Assembly (NCBI GenBank): GCA_038087015.1 | Contig: JASBNA010000001.1 | Span: 1,674,001-1,738,000, forward strand | DNA from: Cerrena zonata | Lineage: Eukaryota > Basidiomycota > Agaricomycetes > Polyporales > Cerrenaceae | DNA length: 64,000 bases | Direction: 5' to 3' | Shown here: piece by piece, positions 24,123-36,079 of the stretch | How the letters are laid out: each line of letters starts with the position of its first letter | How positions within the stretch are numbered: position 1 is the stretch's first letter | The notes under the pieces: model-generated | What the model was told of the DNA's origin: nothing | Databases searched by the model: none | The model's input: only the letters and a program-made list of their open reading frames with translations | Program-made: the position numbers and the translations under genes

Positions 24123-26772
24123 TCATCTGGCATACCCTCCTCTGTATCGCGAGCTATTCCGGCTACTTGAGCCATGGTCATACTCGCGATCATAATACGA
24201 ACGTCCGCCTCTCGAGTCCCTTCTATCCCTATCCCTATCTCTGTCTCTATCTCTGTCCCTATCTCTGTCCCTTTCTCTGTCTCTTTCTCTGTAAGATCTG
24301 GAAGCGGCTCCTCGGATCTGGAGAGAGTCCGTCTCACGTGCAGGCACAGGAAGGTCTGCATACCTTCCTCTGCCATCACGGTTTGACGACCTCGGGAAAT
24401 CCACCTCATACCTCGCCCCAGACCCAGATCCTCCAAACCTCCCTTGATCCTTCTTCATGTCACCAAAGGTGATCTTTTTCCCATGACGCTCTCGATCCCT
24501 TTCTCGATCTCTGGCAGGCGGTCCCTTCCCACCACTGCCAGGCTTGTCTCCTGTACCTTTACCTCTCCGAGCAAACCAGTCCTCGTCATCATCTTCCAGT
24601 TCCTGAGCCCTCGCCCTCTGTTCCATCCTCGCACGTTCCTTCTTCTTTCCTTGCTTCCCCACGTCCATGGGTAATTTGGAGCCATGCCCGTCCGCCCAAA
24701 TTCCATCCTCGGTTACACCATCACGCGACTCGTCTTTCCTTCTTTTTGATTTACGCGATGATGAAGAGGTGGAGGGCCCGTTTACACGTGTAGGGTCTTT
24801 CTCAGCGAATGGACCTAAACAAGCATTGTATGAGCTAAAAGCAGACGGATCCTTGGGGAAATCGTGTGGGTGCGGGACATCATTGCAATCCTGTATGTAA
24901 GAGCAATGGAGGTAAGGGTCACTGTGTAATTTAAAAGGTCCTGAAGGAGAAATGCCAACGTACGTCACCGAGATGACCTGAGTAGCCGCAGTTGTAGCAC
25001 CATTCGTCCATGGCGATGTACCCTTCTCCACCCTCGCCTATGCGAAGGTCACTCTTTTCTTCTCGTGAACGTAATATTTCTTCACGCTCATTTTCGTCGA
25101 CATACTGGTACATCCGCCATAACGTTGGACACTCCTAAGTTCCGGCCATCAGTTGATGTGCTCGAAAATAATACGCTCCAACATACTTTGGTATCATGCA
25201 CAGTAGATCCACACCTATCACAATCATCATATCTTGAAACAATGCCGTTGCTGTATCCAACAGGGCAGTTCTGAAACGGATAGGAAGTCAGACATCGTGA
25301 TCACGAGGAAAGGAAAATTCAAATACACACAGATCGGGTATGTCCTTTCATTCCACATGTGTAACAAGTTTTGCTAATTGGACAGCTACGCGTCAAGTGC
25401 TCATCTCGAACGCCGCATGTTAGACACTGAAGTAAAGAAACGATAATTATCGACATGAGATATGTAGGAATGAATACGGTACATGATTTGGGAAATGTAC
25501 TGACAATTAATACACGACAATCCCACGTCTTGTGGTCACCTTCTGCGCCACAAGCTTTACAAACAATCTTCTTGGTTTTGGGTTTTGCAGCGGCAGATGC
25601 CTCTGTTGGATCTTCAAAGTATCGTACAACGCCTGGGCCCTAGCGGAATAATATTGATAAAGACACTGCTGGTCGCGCGCCGTAATTTAGACACGTACTT
25701 TGCGGTTATCATCGTAATCCAAATATTCAATCCCGCTATCCTCATCCGATCCCTCATCATCAGAAGGTATGATTTCCACAGGCATAACCCCGGGTTCTCC
25801 AAGGTCTCCGGTCAATGAAACATGTGCAGGGAGTAAAAGTGCAGGCGTGAAGACCTCATCTTTCTTCTCTGACCCATTGGCTTCGTTTGACACAGATGAA
25901 CTTGAACCAACGACTGGTGGGGGTGGGAGTTTGAGAGTCGAGGGAAGTTCTGCAGGTTTGTCATCAACGAAGAAGAGCGAAGACCCCGAAGGTGAGGTTG
26001 GACGAAGCGGAGGAGAGAGGGATCGACGACGGTTGCTGGAGGGGGCTTTGATATCTCGTTCAGCATCTTGTTCCTTGGCGCGTTTGCGTTTCTTGTTAGA
26101 TTTGGAACCTGCAGTTTTGTTTGATGGTTCGAGAGCACCGTTTATAGTAGGTTTTGGTGGTAGACTCGCGTGAGGTTTCGAGGGAAGATTGGGTCCGCCT
26201 AGACGATGTAATAGACTTGGTTCGCTCGACCTACTTGCTTTCGAAGCAGAGTTACTTGAAGTTTTTGCACGGCCAGATTCAGCATTCCTGAACCCGACCC
26301 GAGTTACTACGGAAGCGAGATCTCCGCCTTCCATCTCTCGTGTTTCTTCAATTTCGTCAATCTCTCCCTCCTCAGCAGAATCTAAAGGTGTGTGGGGACT
26401 TGAAGTTGAGCCTGAGACCGTGACAAGCTTCTTTCTCTTCTTTTTCCGCTTCTTCGGGTTTGATGTTGAAGCTGTATTTGATGTAAGGTCGTTGGTGTCT
26501 GGTGCAACAGGATGAGGATGCTTAGTACTAGTTGTAATGGTAGTGGTACAATTAGATTTGTGCTTGCCAGAGTTGGGTTTGGGAGTTGGTTGAGAAGTAA
26601 AGACAGTATTAGAAAGTCGGGATTCTAGTGAAGGTTTCTTATTTCTCCTTCGTTTAGAGGACGCAAGGGGACCGGGCAAGACTAGAACCTCGTCGTCGGA
26701 TAGTACAGTAACGGTATCGGGTTGTGGTGAAGATCCAGTGAGGTCGATCACCTCTGGCGTAGAGGCAGTCAT
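24123..26772 (-). CDS. AIR1/AIR2-like zinc-knuckle protein (TRAMP complex subunit)
   Basis: RNA-binding subunit that links poly(A) polymerase and Mtr4 helicase for nuclear RNA surveillance. Six phase-0 exons: 26772-25699, 25639-25505, 25426-25331, 25270-25187, 25134-24964, 24890-24123 (775 aa). Five CCHC knuckles lie about residues 380-545: CKACGAEGDHKTWDC, CLTCGVRDEHLTRSC, CYTCGMKGHTRSNC, CDRCGSTVHDTKEC, CYNCGYSGHLGDDC. AIR proteins normally have five, with the last two binding the poly(A) polymerase. The N-terminal third is Ser/Lys-rich, with acidic DDEGSDEDSGIEYLDYDD just before the knuckles. The C-terminus carries an RE/RD repeat (encoded at about 24,222-24,296) ending in RGG-like SRYRGGYAR, longer than in yeast. 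Nuclear location is inferred from the family. Confidence 0.85.
24215..24300 (-). repeat. short tandem repeat coding for Arg-Asp/Arg-Glu dipeptides
   Basis: On the plus strand a CTATCCCTATCTCTGTCTCT-like hexamer array repeats about a dozen times. Read on the minus strand it codes alternating Arg and Asp/Glu near the end of the AIR-like protein. Such arrays vary in length between strains. Confidence 0.75.
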
Positions 26773-27110
26773 AAGGAGAAGCCTTTGCCCTTTGGCTTGG
26801 AAGAGGAAGAACTTGAAATTCTTGCAACTGGCTACTACTCAGCGGGTCGCTCGGCACCGTCGAGGCGTGATCCCAAAATGGGAATTATATATTTCGGTTT
26901 GATGGATAGCTTCTTTTTGGCCATAAGTGTAGTATTCAGACTCGGTCACAACAACTCAATGAACATGCAGATCAATTATTTCACTTAGTACTAGCGGCCT
27001 GATTGCAAAATAACAAACCAAAGGAATGTAGTATAGTAAACGACTGCGGTAAAAGTCCGACGGTGTATGAAGCGGCTAGTAGACAACCAATAACAATAAA
27101 GAGCTGCCTA
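26773..27110. other. intergenic
   Basis: Between the AIR-like gene start and the P450 stop codon, both on the minus strand. AT-rich, no supported feature. Confidence 0.4.
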
Positions 27111-29161
27111 CTACGCCGAACTTGCTTCCCAGTCATGTATCAAACGCTCTACGTTCTTTGACCGAGGGGTCATCGTACACGGAACATTCTCAGAGTTCCT
27201 ATAGGTCAAGTTAATTATTATAACGGGAGAAATGAATTTAAAAGATGAGGCGACATACATAAGGATACCATCAATCTCGACGTCGAAAGGATTATATGGA
27301 ACACCGTCCTCTCCGATGATGGGGTGAATGTCCATCGTATGTAGGATTGTCGAGATCGAAATGAACAGTGCTGCACTAGCAAACCAGCGACCGGGGCAAA
27401 CACGTCTCCCAAAACCGAATGAGATAGTGGAAGGGTTCCTAACGTTGGGGTTTAGATGACCATCTTCGGTGAGGAAGCGTTCTGGTTTGAAGAGATGTGG
27501 TTCCGGAAATTCGTCCGGGTTGCGCAACATCGCCCTAGAGTAAAAATTGTTTGAGAACTTGACAGTAGTATACTTAATAATACATACCAAAGATTCTAAA
27601 TATATGATTCAGTATATTTCGTACCAGAAAGAATAGCTGATCAGCTTACCGGAATAATTGTTGCCCCTTTCGGGATACGGAATCCCCTGAACTCGTCCTC
27701 GCGGATAGCACGGTGAGGAACGCCGACAGGCAGGACGACATTCCAACGCAGACTTTCCAGCACTATGGCCTGTATATAAATCAACTCCTCGAAATCGCTG
27801 AACTCAGGTAGCCTGTTAGGACCAATAACGCGATCAAGCTCTTCTTGTGCTTTTCGCTGAACTTCAGGGTGCAGAGACATAGCGATGACAAACGATTGCG
27901 CAGCGGTAGTCGTCTGTATGATGTATAAACAAAAGGCTCCGATAGAGATTGTTTTCGAGTGAACTTACCGTATCTGCAGCACCTATGGAGACAACAGAAT
28001 CAGTAAAGATCACCTTGAAGATATAATTCGTGCTCTAACCTCCATAAGTGATCCCAATCACATTTCGCACAATCATCTCTTGTTGCTCGTCCGAGGAATC
28101 CCGGACTGTTTCTAACATCCTGGCAATGACAGAATCACCAGATTTACCATCGCGCTGAACATCAACTCCTCATTAAGCAACCGCCATTAGAGAATATGTG
28201 AAGGACGGCTTACAATACTCTGCTTGATCGAGTCAAAGGGCTCATGATGCATTCTCGTCCAGAGCTCTGTGCCACGCTTCGCATGTCTCTTGAAATGCCC
28301 AGTTCCAGGAACCCAGTCAGGTAGATATTTCAAGAGAGGGAAGAATTCGATCCAGAATGCGCCTGGGATGCGGATGGTAGAGGCCGTCTCGAATGCATCA
28401 TGAGATAGGTGAATATACTCGTTATCCATAGGTGTCAACGTCCATATCATATACGACCTTGAGAACAACCGCAGAGTATAGACTGGAAATATGGGTGGAG
28501 TTAGGTAGAGTAAGGGTACACGAGGGACAACTGAAACGTACAGTCGGAGGTTTTCTCCCAAGCTTACGGATCCATCTAGTGCTCTGCGTAAGAAGTCCCG
28601 ACTTCCACGCAACTGTGCCGGTCGATATTGCATGCTTTCACGTTGGTTGAAGTGTTGATGGAACAACCTACGATGAGTACGCCACTCGGGCCCGTATCTC
28701 ATGATGACAAAATTCCACCGATGAAACATTCTGTCAAGTCATGTCAGGAAGTAGCGGACGCTGGACGATAAAGTCTCTCTCACAGTTCATCCATAACATA
28801 CTGAGTTCTGTCCGAGTAAATGTCGGAGCGTTTCTCGAGTAGTTCGATGACAGCCTCAGCAGAATCCAGAACGATTGTGGGTTGTTTAGGAATATCAAGG
28901 TAGAGAACGTCACCTGAGAATTCTCTTGTCAGCCTTACTTAAACAAAAATGGATACATTAAATTTTACCGTATGTCTTGGACCACTCGTGGAAGGTTTTC
29001 CAAGGCATCTTCTTGGGCGTACTAAACAAGTTTCCTACAATTGGGTAGCCTTTGGGACCAGGGGGAAGCGGCAGACTCAGCATGGGGTTCCGAAGACGTC
29101 GAAACCATCGAAAGAGTAAAAATGGGAGCAAGAGAGTCGGAATTATTAGGAGAGAATCCAT
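27111..29161 (-). CDS. cytochrome P450 monooxygenase, paralogue 1 of a tandem pair
   Basis: Heme-thiolate monooxygenase anchored in the ER membrane. The N-terminus is a hydrophobic anchor (LLIIPTLLLPFLLF) followed by the proline hinge LPLPPGPKGYPIVGN. Further motifs: I-helix GGAADTTTAAQ, K-helix ExxR in LESLRWN, FKPERFL, and heme loop FGFGRRVCPG with the cysteine ligand. The protein is spread over about ten exons with ~50-60 nt introns; a 14-nt exon at 27982-27969 codes part of the I-helix. The ATG is at 29161 and the stop at 27111, with the last exon entered at SENVPCTMTPRS. The neighbour at 29528-31643 is a close paralogue with the same gene structure, so this is a tandem duplication. The substrate cannot be read from sequence. 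No redox partner or biosynthetic core gene sits nearby. Confidence 0.93.
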
Positions 29162-29527
29162 GTTGATAAGTAGAATGGGTGGTGTGTGTCGACACTGTTG
29201 GACGAAGTTAGGTTATATATGTGTCCATAACGGCTCCGCATCTGAGCCGCTAAACCTCCGGCTCCATCGCAAGAAACACAGTGACTCAAGAATTTGCGGT
29301 TAAAACAGCCTGCATTGAACGAGTCAATCCGGTCTCTATATGTGACGGCTCCGCCATTACCATTAGCAGCACCAGACACCAGACGCCAAAACTTTACGTG
29401 TTGGCCTCGTGGTTGTCGCCTCGATATTCACACCAAGCACTTGTGGATATGACCTTGAGGTATTGTGAGAGCTCTGATCAATGTTGTTATTGTACCGCGT
29501 AGTACGAGCATTATAGCACAATGTACA
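29162..29527. other. spacer between the tandem P450 genes
   Basis: 366 bp with the promoter of paralogue 1 and the 3' end of paralogue 2. No other feature seen. Confidence 0.4.
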
Positions 29528-31643
29528 CTACTGAGATACAATAGCTTCGCGTATCAAGTGCTCAGAGGTCTTCGAACGAGGGGTTACTGTGCACGGAACC
29601 TTGTCGGAGTTCCTAGAAAACAAGCGGGTTTAAGAGGGCGATGCAGCAAAACTATAGAGTACATACATTATGATGCCATCCATCTCAACGTTATGTGGGT
29701 CAAAGGGTATCCCATCTTCTCTGGGTACTGGTTGAATGTTCATCGTATGCAGGATGGATGCTATCGTGATGAATAAAGATGCGCTACTGAACCATCGCCC
29801 AGGACATACTCTAACATCGACGTTAGTATGTATAGGGTTATTAAAAGGTAATATAGACAGACCGTCTCCCGAAGCCAAAAACGAGAGTTGAAGGACCTCT
29901 GACGTCTGGGTTTAGACGGCCATTCTTGATGAAACGATCTGGATTAAACCGCTCCGGTTCGGCGTAATCGTTTGGATCATAAGTCATTGCCCTAATAGCG
30001 AGGTGCAGCTTAGTCAGTTGGACTCCGATCTATGCACCACACAGCTCAACGCGTACCAAACATTCTGAAAAAGATTCAGTACGCTGTGTAATTGGGTAAG
30101 AGTATATCCGTACCGCAAATATTGTTGCTCCTTTAGGAATCAGGAAGCCTCTGAACTCCCCATCCTGCATGGCCCGATGGGGAAAAGCTAAAGGAAAAGC
30201 AGCCATCCATCGAATGCTTTCAAGAAGTGTAGCTTGTACGTAAATCAAATCGTTATAATCACTGAAATCGGGCAGTCTTTTGGGGCCAACTACCCGCTCC
30301 AGCTCTTCTTGTGCTTTCCGTTGAACGTCGGGGAATAATGACATGGCGATGACGAATGACTGTGCGGCAGAAGCTGTCTGTCCTATCCGTAAGCATTTTC
30401 ACATGAATGAGTTGTTCGTCCAAACTCACTGTATCAGCTGCAGCTGTAACGATATAACGAGGTCAACTATCGCCGTTCGCACCCGAAAAAGTAACAAAGT
30501 ATTGCCCTTACCTCCATAAGCAATCCCAAGAACGTCGCGAATCATCTCTTCTTGCTCTGAGGGCAATATCTTTCCGTCCGAAGATTCTCGTGACCTTTCC
30601 AACATATGAGCAGTGACGGTGTTGGTAGCTTTCCCGTCAGCCTAAGAAGATTGATCAATTGAGAGATACCCAGAGAAAAAATGTCATCATACAATCTTCT
30701 GTTTGACAGCGTCGAAAGGCTCATCGCGGACCCTATCCCAGAGGGATTTGCCATGTTTTGCGTGCTTCTTGGAATGGTTCCCGGGAAGCCAGTCAGGTAG
30801 ATATCTTAAAAACGGGAGGAACTCGACCCAGAACGCCCCTGGAATACGGGTGACAGAGGCAGCTGTGACGGCGTCTTGCACCACACGGATATAGTTGTGG
30901 TTCATAGTATCAATATCCATGTCATATGCGACCCTCAAGATAATAGCGGAGTAGAGTCTAAAAGATTGTATACCAATACTTTAACCCGATTATTGCGTCA
31001 AGATAGAATGGGGTGGGTACACACAGCCGAATGTTATCACCCAAACTCATCTTCCCGTCCAACAATCGTCCGAGGAAAATTCGACACTCGCGAAGCTGTT
31101 CAGGGCGATATTTAGTAATTTCATGTTGGTTGAAGTGCTGGTGAAACAAGCGGCGTTGAGCCCGCCACTTTGGGGAGTATCCTATGGTTGGAAGAGTCCA
31201 ATTGAGACCCATCCTGTCACATAATGTAAGACAAAACGAGTCACGATAGCTGTGGAATTGAAACTTACAAGTCGTCCATCACAAGTCTTGGCCTGTCAGA
31301 GTAAATATCGGAACGTTTCTCAAGTAACTCAAAAGCAGCATCAGCAGAACCAAGAACGATGATGGGTTGCGTAGGTATATCGATGTACAAGATATCACCT
31401 GTAGTACTTCTTTTGAGCATTTGTGAACTGGCATATAGGTTGAAACGTACCATGGATCTTGGACCATTCGTGAAAGGTCTTCCAAGGCAATTTCGAAGGC
31501 ACGTTAAATAAGTTGCCAATGATTGGATAACCTTTAGGGCCAGGGGGAAGCGGGAGACTCGATAAGGGGTTCAGAATCCGCCTGACCCATCGGAGGAACA
31601 ACAGAGAGAACAAGAAAATGGGAAGTAGAAGACTAAACTCCAT
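29528..31643 (-). CDS. cytochrome P450 monooxygenase, paralogue 2 of a tandem pair
   Basis: Same family and intron layout as the P450 downstream. The ATG at 31643 opens a membrane anchor (LLLPIFLFSLLFL), then LPLPPGPKGYPIIGN and the block TFHEWSKIHG. Motifs: I-helix GAAADTTASAAQ, ExxR in LESIRWM, NPDRF, and heme loop FGFGRRVCPG, whose codons are split by an intron inside the loop between RR and VCPG. A 14-nt exon at 30443-30430 codes the I-helix threonine region, exactly as in paralogue 1. The stop is at 29528. It is a complete, apparently functional gene. The pair probably arose by tandem duplication, with divergence mainly in the substrate-recognition parts, but substrate and function are unknown. 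Confidence 0.92.
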
Positions 31644-32724
31644 GTTATGAGGTAGAAAGGGATGGGTCGTATCTGTGAAATCCGTCTCCTTATGAACATT
31701 TCCTATCTATGAGACAGCGAGCTGTTGTTCAGTTGCTACATCTGATAGAACGGAATCAGAGCGCGATCGTGAACAAATCCTATGCTCCAAGTTTAGTAGG
31801 TGGTGACCTCACCCTGCTAACTTTAAGGTCATCGCCGTGAGACCGCCGAGATTCCTCACAAGTGCTAACTCCACATCTCATGTCTGCACCTTCGAAACGC
31901 GTTGTGAATGCAATTCATTGGGGTTTCATTCTTCAAACAGAAATGGTTAGTCACCGGAATGCAGACAACAAGATTGAAATGACTAACTTTACAAGCCGGG
32001 AGATAACTTACACAGCACGATTAAGTACATGAACTCACGTATGATCCTTCACCTTCGAATTGTGTTAGATTTGTGTATCCCCCAGCAGTATAACTTGTAT
32101 CATTGAGATTATGATCCTGCATTGTTTTAGGTATTGTCGTAGAGTCTGTTGTCTGTATCTAGATCTGGCTAGTATGTTTCTATTGGCCTCTTGTTCAGTG
32201 TAGATAAGACATTAGGTATTTGTATGCTTGAAACCTCTCTGTTTATAGTTGCCTATTGCTGCCAGCGGTACCGACTATCGGAGTCGAGTTAATTGGAGAA
32301 CTCTGCACTGTCATATGTGTACAGCTCATAAGATATTGAAGAGATAGCCCCAGAGGGTTGGCTACAGTAAGAGCGAGTTTCAATGCTGTGTTTGATTTTG
32401 GACGTAGAATGGACGATGAGGAGCTACCGCGGTTACCCAGAGTTATTCTCAGACTAGATTAGTATGAGTAATACCATAGTAGGAGCCCTTGGACCAACTT
32501 GGGCAATTGAACTTGAAAGCGGCGAACTAGCTAGTGAAATGGATTGCTGGTTGTGATAGTAGGCTGTTACGATTGAGAATTGGATAGGCGCCGCACGGAA
32601 CGTTTGCAAATTCGTTCTTGACTGGGACTGGACTCGAGAAGTATGTAAGCCAACTTGAAAGTTCGGAATCCTTCTTACTCTCTTACCTTTCTAACAGCCG
32701 ATAAGTCGAGATATCTAGACAAAA
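31644..32724. other. 1.1-kb gap without a supported gene
   Basis: Divergent promoter region of P450 paralogue 2 (minus) and the CAF16-type gene (plus). Only short, featureless frames. I checked by eye for tRNA T-loops and transposon coding motifs and saw none. Confidence 0.4.
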
Positions 32725-34063
32725 ATGTCGACCAGTGTCAGTTCGGGCCCTCCATACGAGATCTATGCAAAAGACTTGACGTACAAGCACAACCCCAATG
32801 TCGAGGCATCATTGATCGATATCTCGTTCGATTTACCGAAGGGCCCGTCCCGGACGATCCTCGTTGGGGCTAATGGAGGTGCGTGTGTTTCTTCGGAATT
32901 GTGGCAAAATATTCAAGAACGCGGATCTATATTTCGGGACACTGGTCACGCAGCTGGGAAATCGACTCTATTGCAGATTCTTGCAGGAAGGAGATTGCTT
33001 ACGCAAAACGGGACAGACGTTCGCATCAAGGACCGAGATGTGTTTCGTCAGTACCCAGGCGGAGTAACTTTTCTCGGTACTGAATGGTATGTGCCAATTT
33101 GAATTGTTTTATCGTCTTCATACCCATCACCGTTATATTGCCATAAAGGCTTGAGTTATACAACGCAAACTCTCCTTTCTCCGCTATTCTTAGACAAATT
33201 ATAATTATTCTAGACTGACCGGTGTGGCTCTAGGGCTATGAACCCAGTTGTTCGCGGCGATATCGTAGTATCCGACTTTCTGAACAGTGTTGGCGGCTAC
33301 AGACACAAGGAGAGAAGGGACCGTTTATTGAATATTCTTGACGTCGACCTGGAATGGCATATGCATGCTATTAGTGATGGTGAACGTCGTCGGGTGCAGC
33401 TAGTCATGGGACTCATGGGAGAATGGGATGTCCTGCTTCTGGACGAGGTACCGTATTTTCGAATGGAAGAGAACCTTGCTTGTGTTGATTATCCTTTCGA
33501 CAGGTCACAGTGGATCTAGACGTTCTCGTTAGAGACGATCTTCTTACATTTCTCAGACGCGATAGCGAAGAACGGGGCGCCACCATTGTTTGTAAGTATC
33601 ATCACCGAGTTCTCCAAGTCCCTCTCTATTTGCCTGTCACATTCTCATGCCAAATGACAGACGCTACACATATCTTTGATGGATTAGACACCTTTCCTAC
33701 TCATGTTGCCCATATGCGCCTGGGCTCGTTCGTGACGCTGCCAACCGCTTGGCCATTCCCAAATGTTACTGCGGAGGGACTGAACACGCGGCTTTACAGT
33801 GTTGCATTGCAGTGGTTGAAAGAAGACCGTACCTATCGGGCGGAGTTGGAGAAGACTGGGAGGAAAAAGAGGGGCCCAATTACTTCGGAGGTTAGTGATT
33901 CCCGTAAGATTGGTGGTATCTTTGGGGGTTAACATCTGTGTTCTGTATTACAGGTACCTTCTGACTCGGAAACCTTCTACAGGAAGTGCGTTACCTGAAC
34001 CATTCGATTGTTATACCTGACCTTCTTACATTCGGAAACCCTAGATATGATTATAGCCACTAA
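32725..34063 (+). CDS. CAF16: CAF16-type ABC ATPase (CCR4-associated factor 16)
   Basis: Soluble, single-domain ABC ATPase of the CAF16 family, linked in yeast to CCR4-NOT and Mediator. Seven exons: 32725-32878, 32954-33086, 33234-33447, 33504-33591, 33661-33890, 33954-33985, 34045-34063 (289 aa, family length). Walker A is GANGAGKST, split after GANG by the first intron. The signature region is [11 protein letters not shown], Walker B is [14 protein letters not shown], and the switch histidine lies in [13 protein letters not shown]. There are no membrane segments. [19 protein letters not shown] is typical of this subfamily. The last two exons are tiny; without the final intron the frame would end at YRKCVT, whereas splicing gives YRKYDYSH. 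Confidence 0.94.
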
Positions 34064-36079
34064 GGGTTCGGTCTAGAACATCTCGCAGATGGGACTCAAC
34101 TTCCCATCCCCTGCATCGGCTCGAAACTAGATATGCGGCAGCGTCCAGGACCGCAGTTCAACCTTGTACTATTATAGGATCGCAGATATCCTCACCACTA
34201 CCCTAGTTCAACCTCTCGTTCAACACTCTCTGGATTCACTCAAGCATTGCACCCACATCAACTGTGTTTAGTATCATAATCACATCGTCTCCATCATTGT
34301 CATCATCGCCGCATATCATTATTGTTTCAACAACAATGTAGCATTATGTATAGTAGATATCCACATTTGTAGTTTTGGTTTTCGTAGTAAATGAAAATGA
34401 GAGACGACATTTGTCTCCCTTGGATTTACTCGCCGTGGAAGAACAGAAGACGTGTTAGAATTGTCTTCTCTATCTTGAGGGTTTTGTATAGGCTCCGCAG
34501 CAATTATCAATAGCTCGTGAACTCAAATGCACGAACTACATACATACCGGCTGGCACCTTGATATCATATCGGAACGGATATGACAAGGAAGTGACTACA
34601 TTTCATGTTCAGTCCGAAGTCATCGACAGAGCGATAGCTACAAAAGCACCCGAATGTGCGCAAATAGAAGCACAGATTACACACCATTGAACGCCATTGT
34701 CAGGCGTAGCGAGGGTACGTTGAACGACGCACCGCCAGACTCAAATGGAGTGATACAAAAATCATGCAACGGTAATAACACCCAGTACGACCAGCTGGCC
34801 GTTCATGATTAGGATTAGCAACAATAAAGCTGAATGATCACTCACATCCTTGCGATCGGAAGCAGACCAAGTAAGCTGTGTAGGAGGCGAAATACCGGAT
34901 GAAAAAGTGACCTAGTGTGGTATCTCACTCCCAAACCCACGAGCCCTCGGTGCGTTGCACCGATTCCGGAAGAAGTCATTATGTGCTGCGATCTTAAAGG
35001 GATAAAAATTAACTCCATGATCGTTCACAGATCACTACGCACCTTACTAAACGTCTCAAAGGACAGAACATCACAAGGTGTATATGGAGATGTGTTATGA
35101 GAGGAGAGAAATCGGCGTCCATCATCGCATTAAAAATAAATACAAGTCAGGTCGTTATTTCTCAACCTAAAGAAAAGAAAAAAGACTGCGGTGAAAAAAT
35201 GTAATACACCCTAACACCATAAAAACAATCATCCCAAAAGCACCCGACCTACTAAATAAACCAACCAAAAAACCAACCCCAATGAACGAGTAACGATGGT
35301 GACAACACCTAGTTTTTTCCACTACACGAGAACGCGAACAGAAACAACAGGTGAAACTGTTAGTGTATATATGGCTGTACACACACCTAGACCTCGCAGT
35401 CCCAAGGATTGAGACAGAGGACCCAACTGCTAATCATCGAAAAAAAGATGTGTATAGTAACAGAAAGTTCCAAAGGCTAAAACAAACCCCCCATTCAAGG
35501 AGATCGGGGAGGGTTGCGGTGATGGAATAAATAGAAGAACAGAAACCAGAGACACAGAAAGGTAACCCAGGAAATCAGATACGGAGCACAAGCAATCATA
35601 ACCAACAAACGAAAAGAGGAGATGAGCATAGAACAGGGGGAGGGAGGAATATTTTGAGATATGAGGAGGAGAGAGGGAGGAAAGGAGACATATGAGACAA
35701 GCCTGCGGCTAGGATCAACCGAGCAGACGAGGCATTGGGAAAAGGAGGGGCGGATTCGTGTGGAGTTGGGAAAGCGACGGGAATTGTGTACTAAAGCAAG
35801 AAGCTTTAAAAGGAGGGGGAGGAATAGCTACAATGAGGTACTCGAAAGAGCAAGAGGGGGGAATCAGACCAGTACACCCAGAAAGCAACAAATTTACCAG
35901 ACCGAGAGAAATTACTGTGTGAGCTACAATGTTATAGACAGGGCTGAAGGGCGTGGGCGTAGCAGGACGTTTAGCTGAGCGTGAACAACATCATGGGTAA
36001 CGTGAGGCATGAACGGCATAACATTCAGGGCGAAATTGTCTGTATTGTTACTTCAAATTTCTAATTGTGTTTCGCCTGT
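34064..36079. other. 2-kb gap without a supported gene
   Basis: Lies between the 3' ends of two convergent genes. From about 35,100 to 35,970 the plus strand is strongly purine-rich, with a GA-rich run near 35,620-35,710 (GGAGGAGAGAGGGAGGAAAGG). The open frames here are products of that bias. It may be a long 3' UTR of the OPY2-like gene or a non-coding transcript; sequence alone does not tell. Confidence 0.4.

Noticed and set aside
24174..24386. Plus-strand frame coding a repetitive Ile/Ser/Val-Pro protein
   Set aside because: It is the antisense of the RE/RD repeat in the AIR-like gene.
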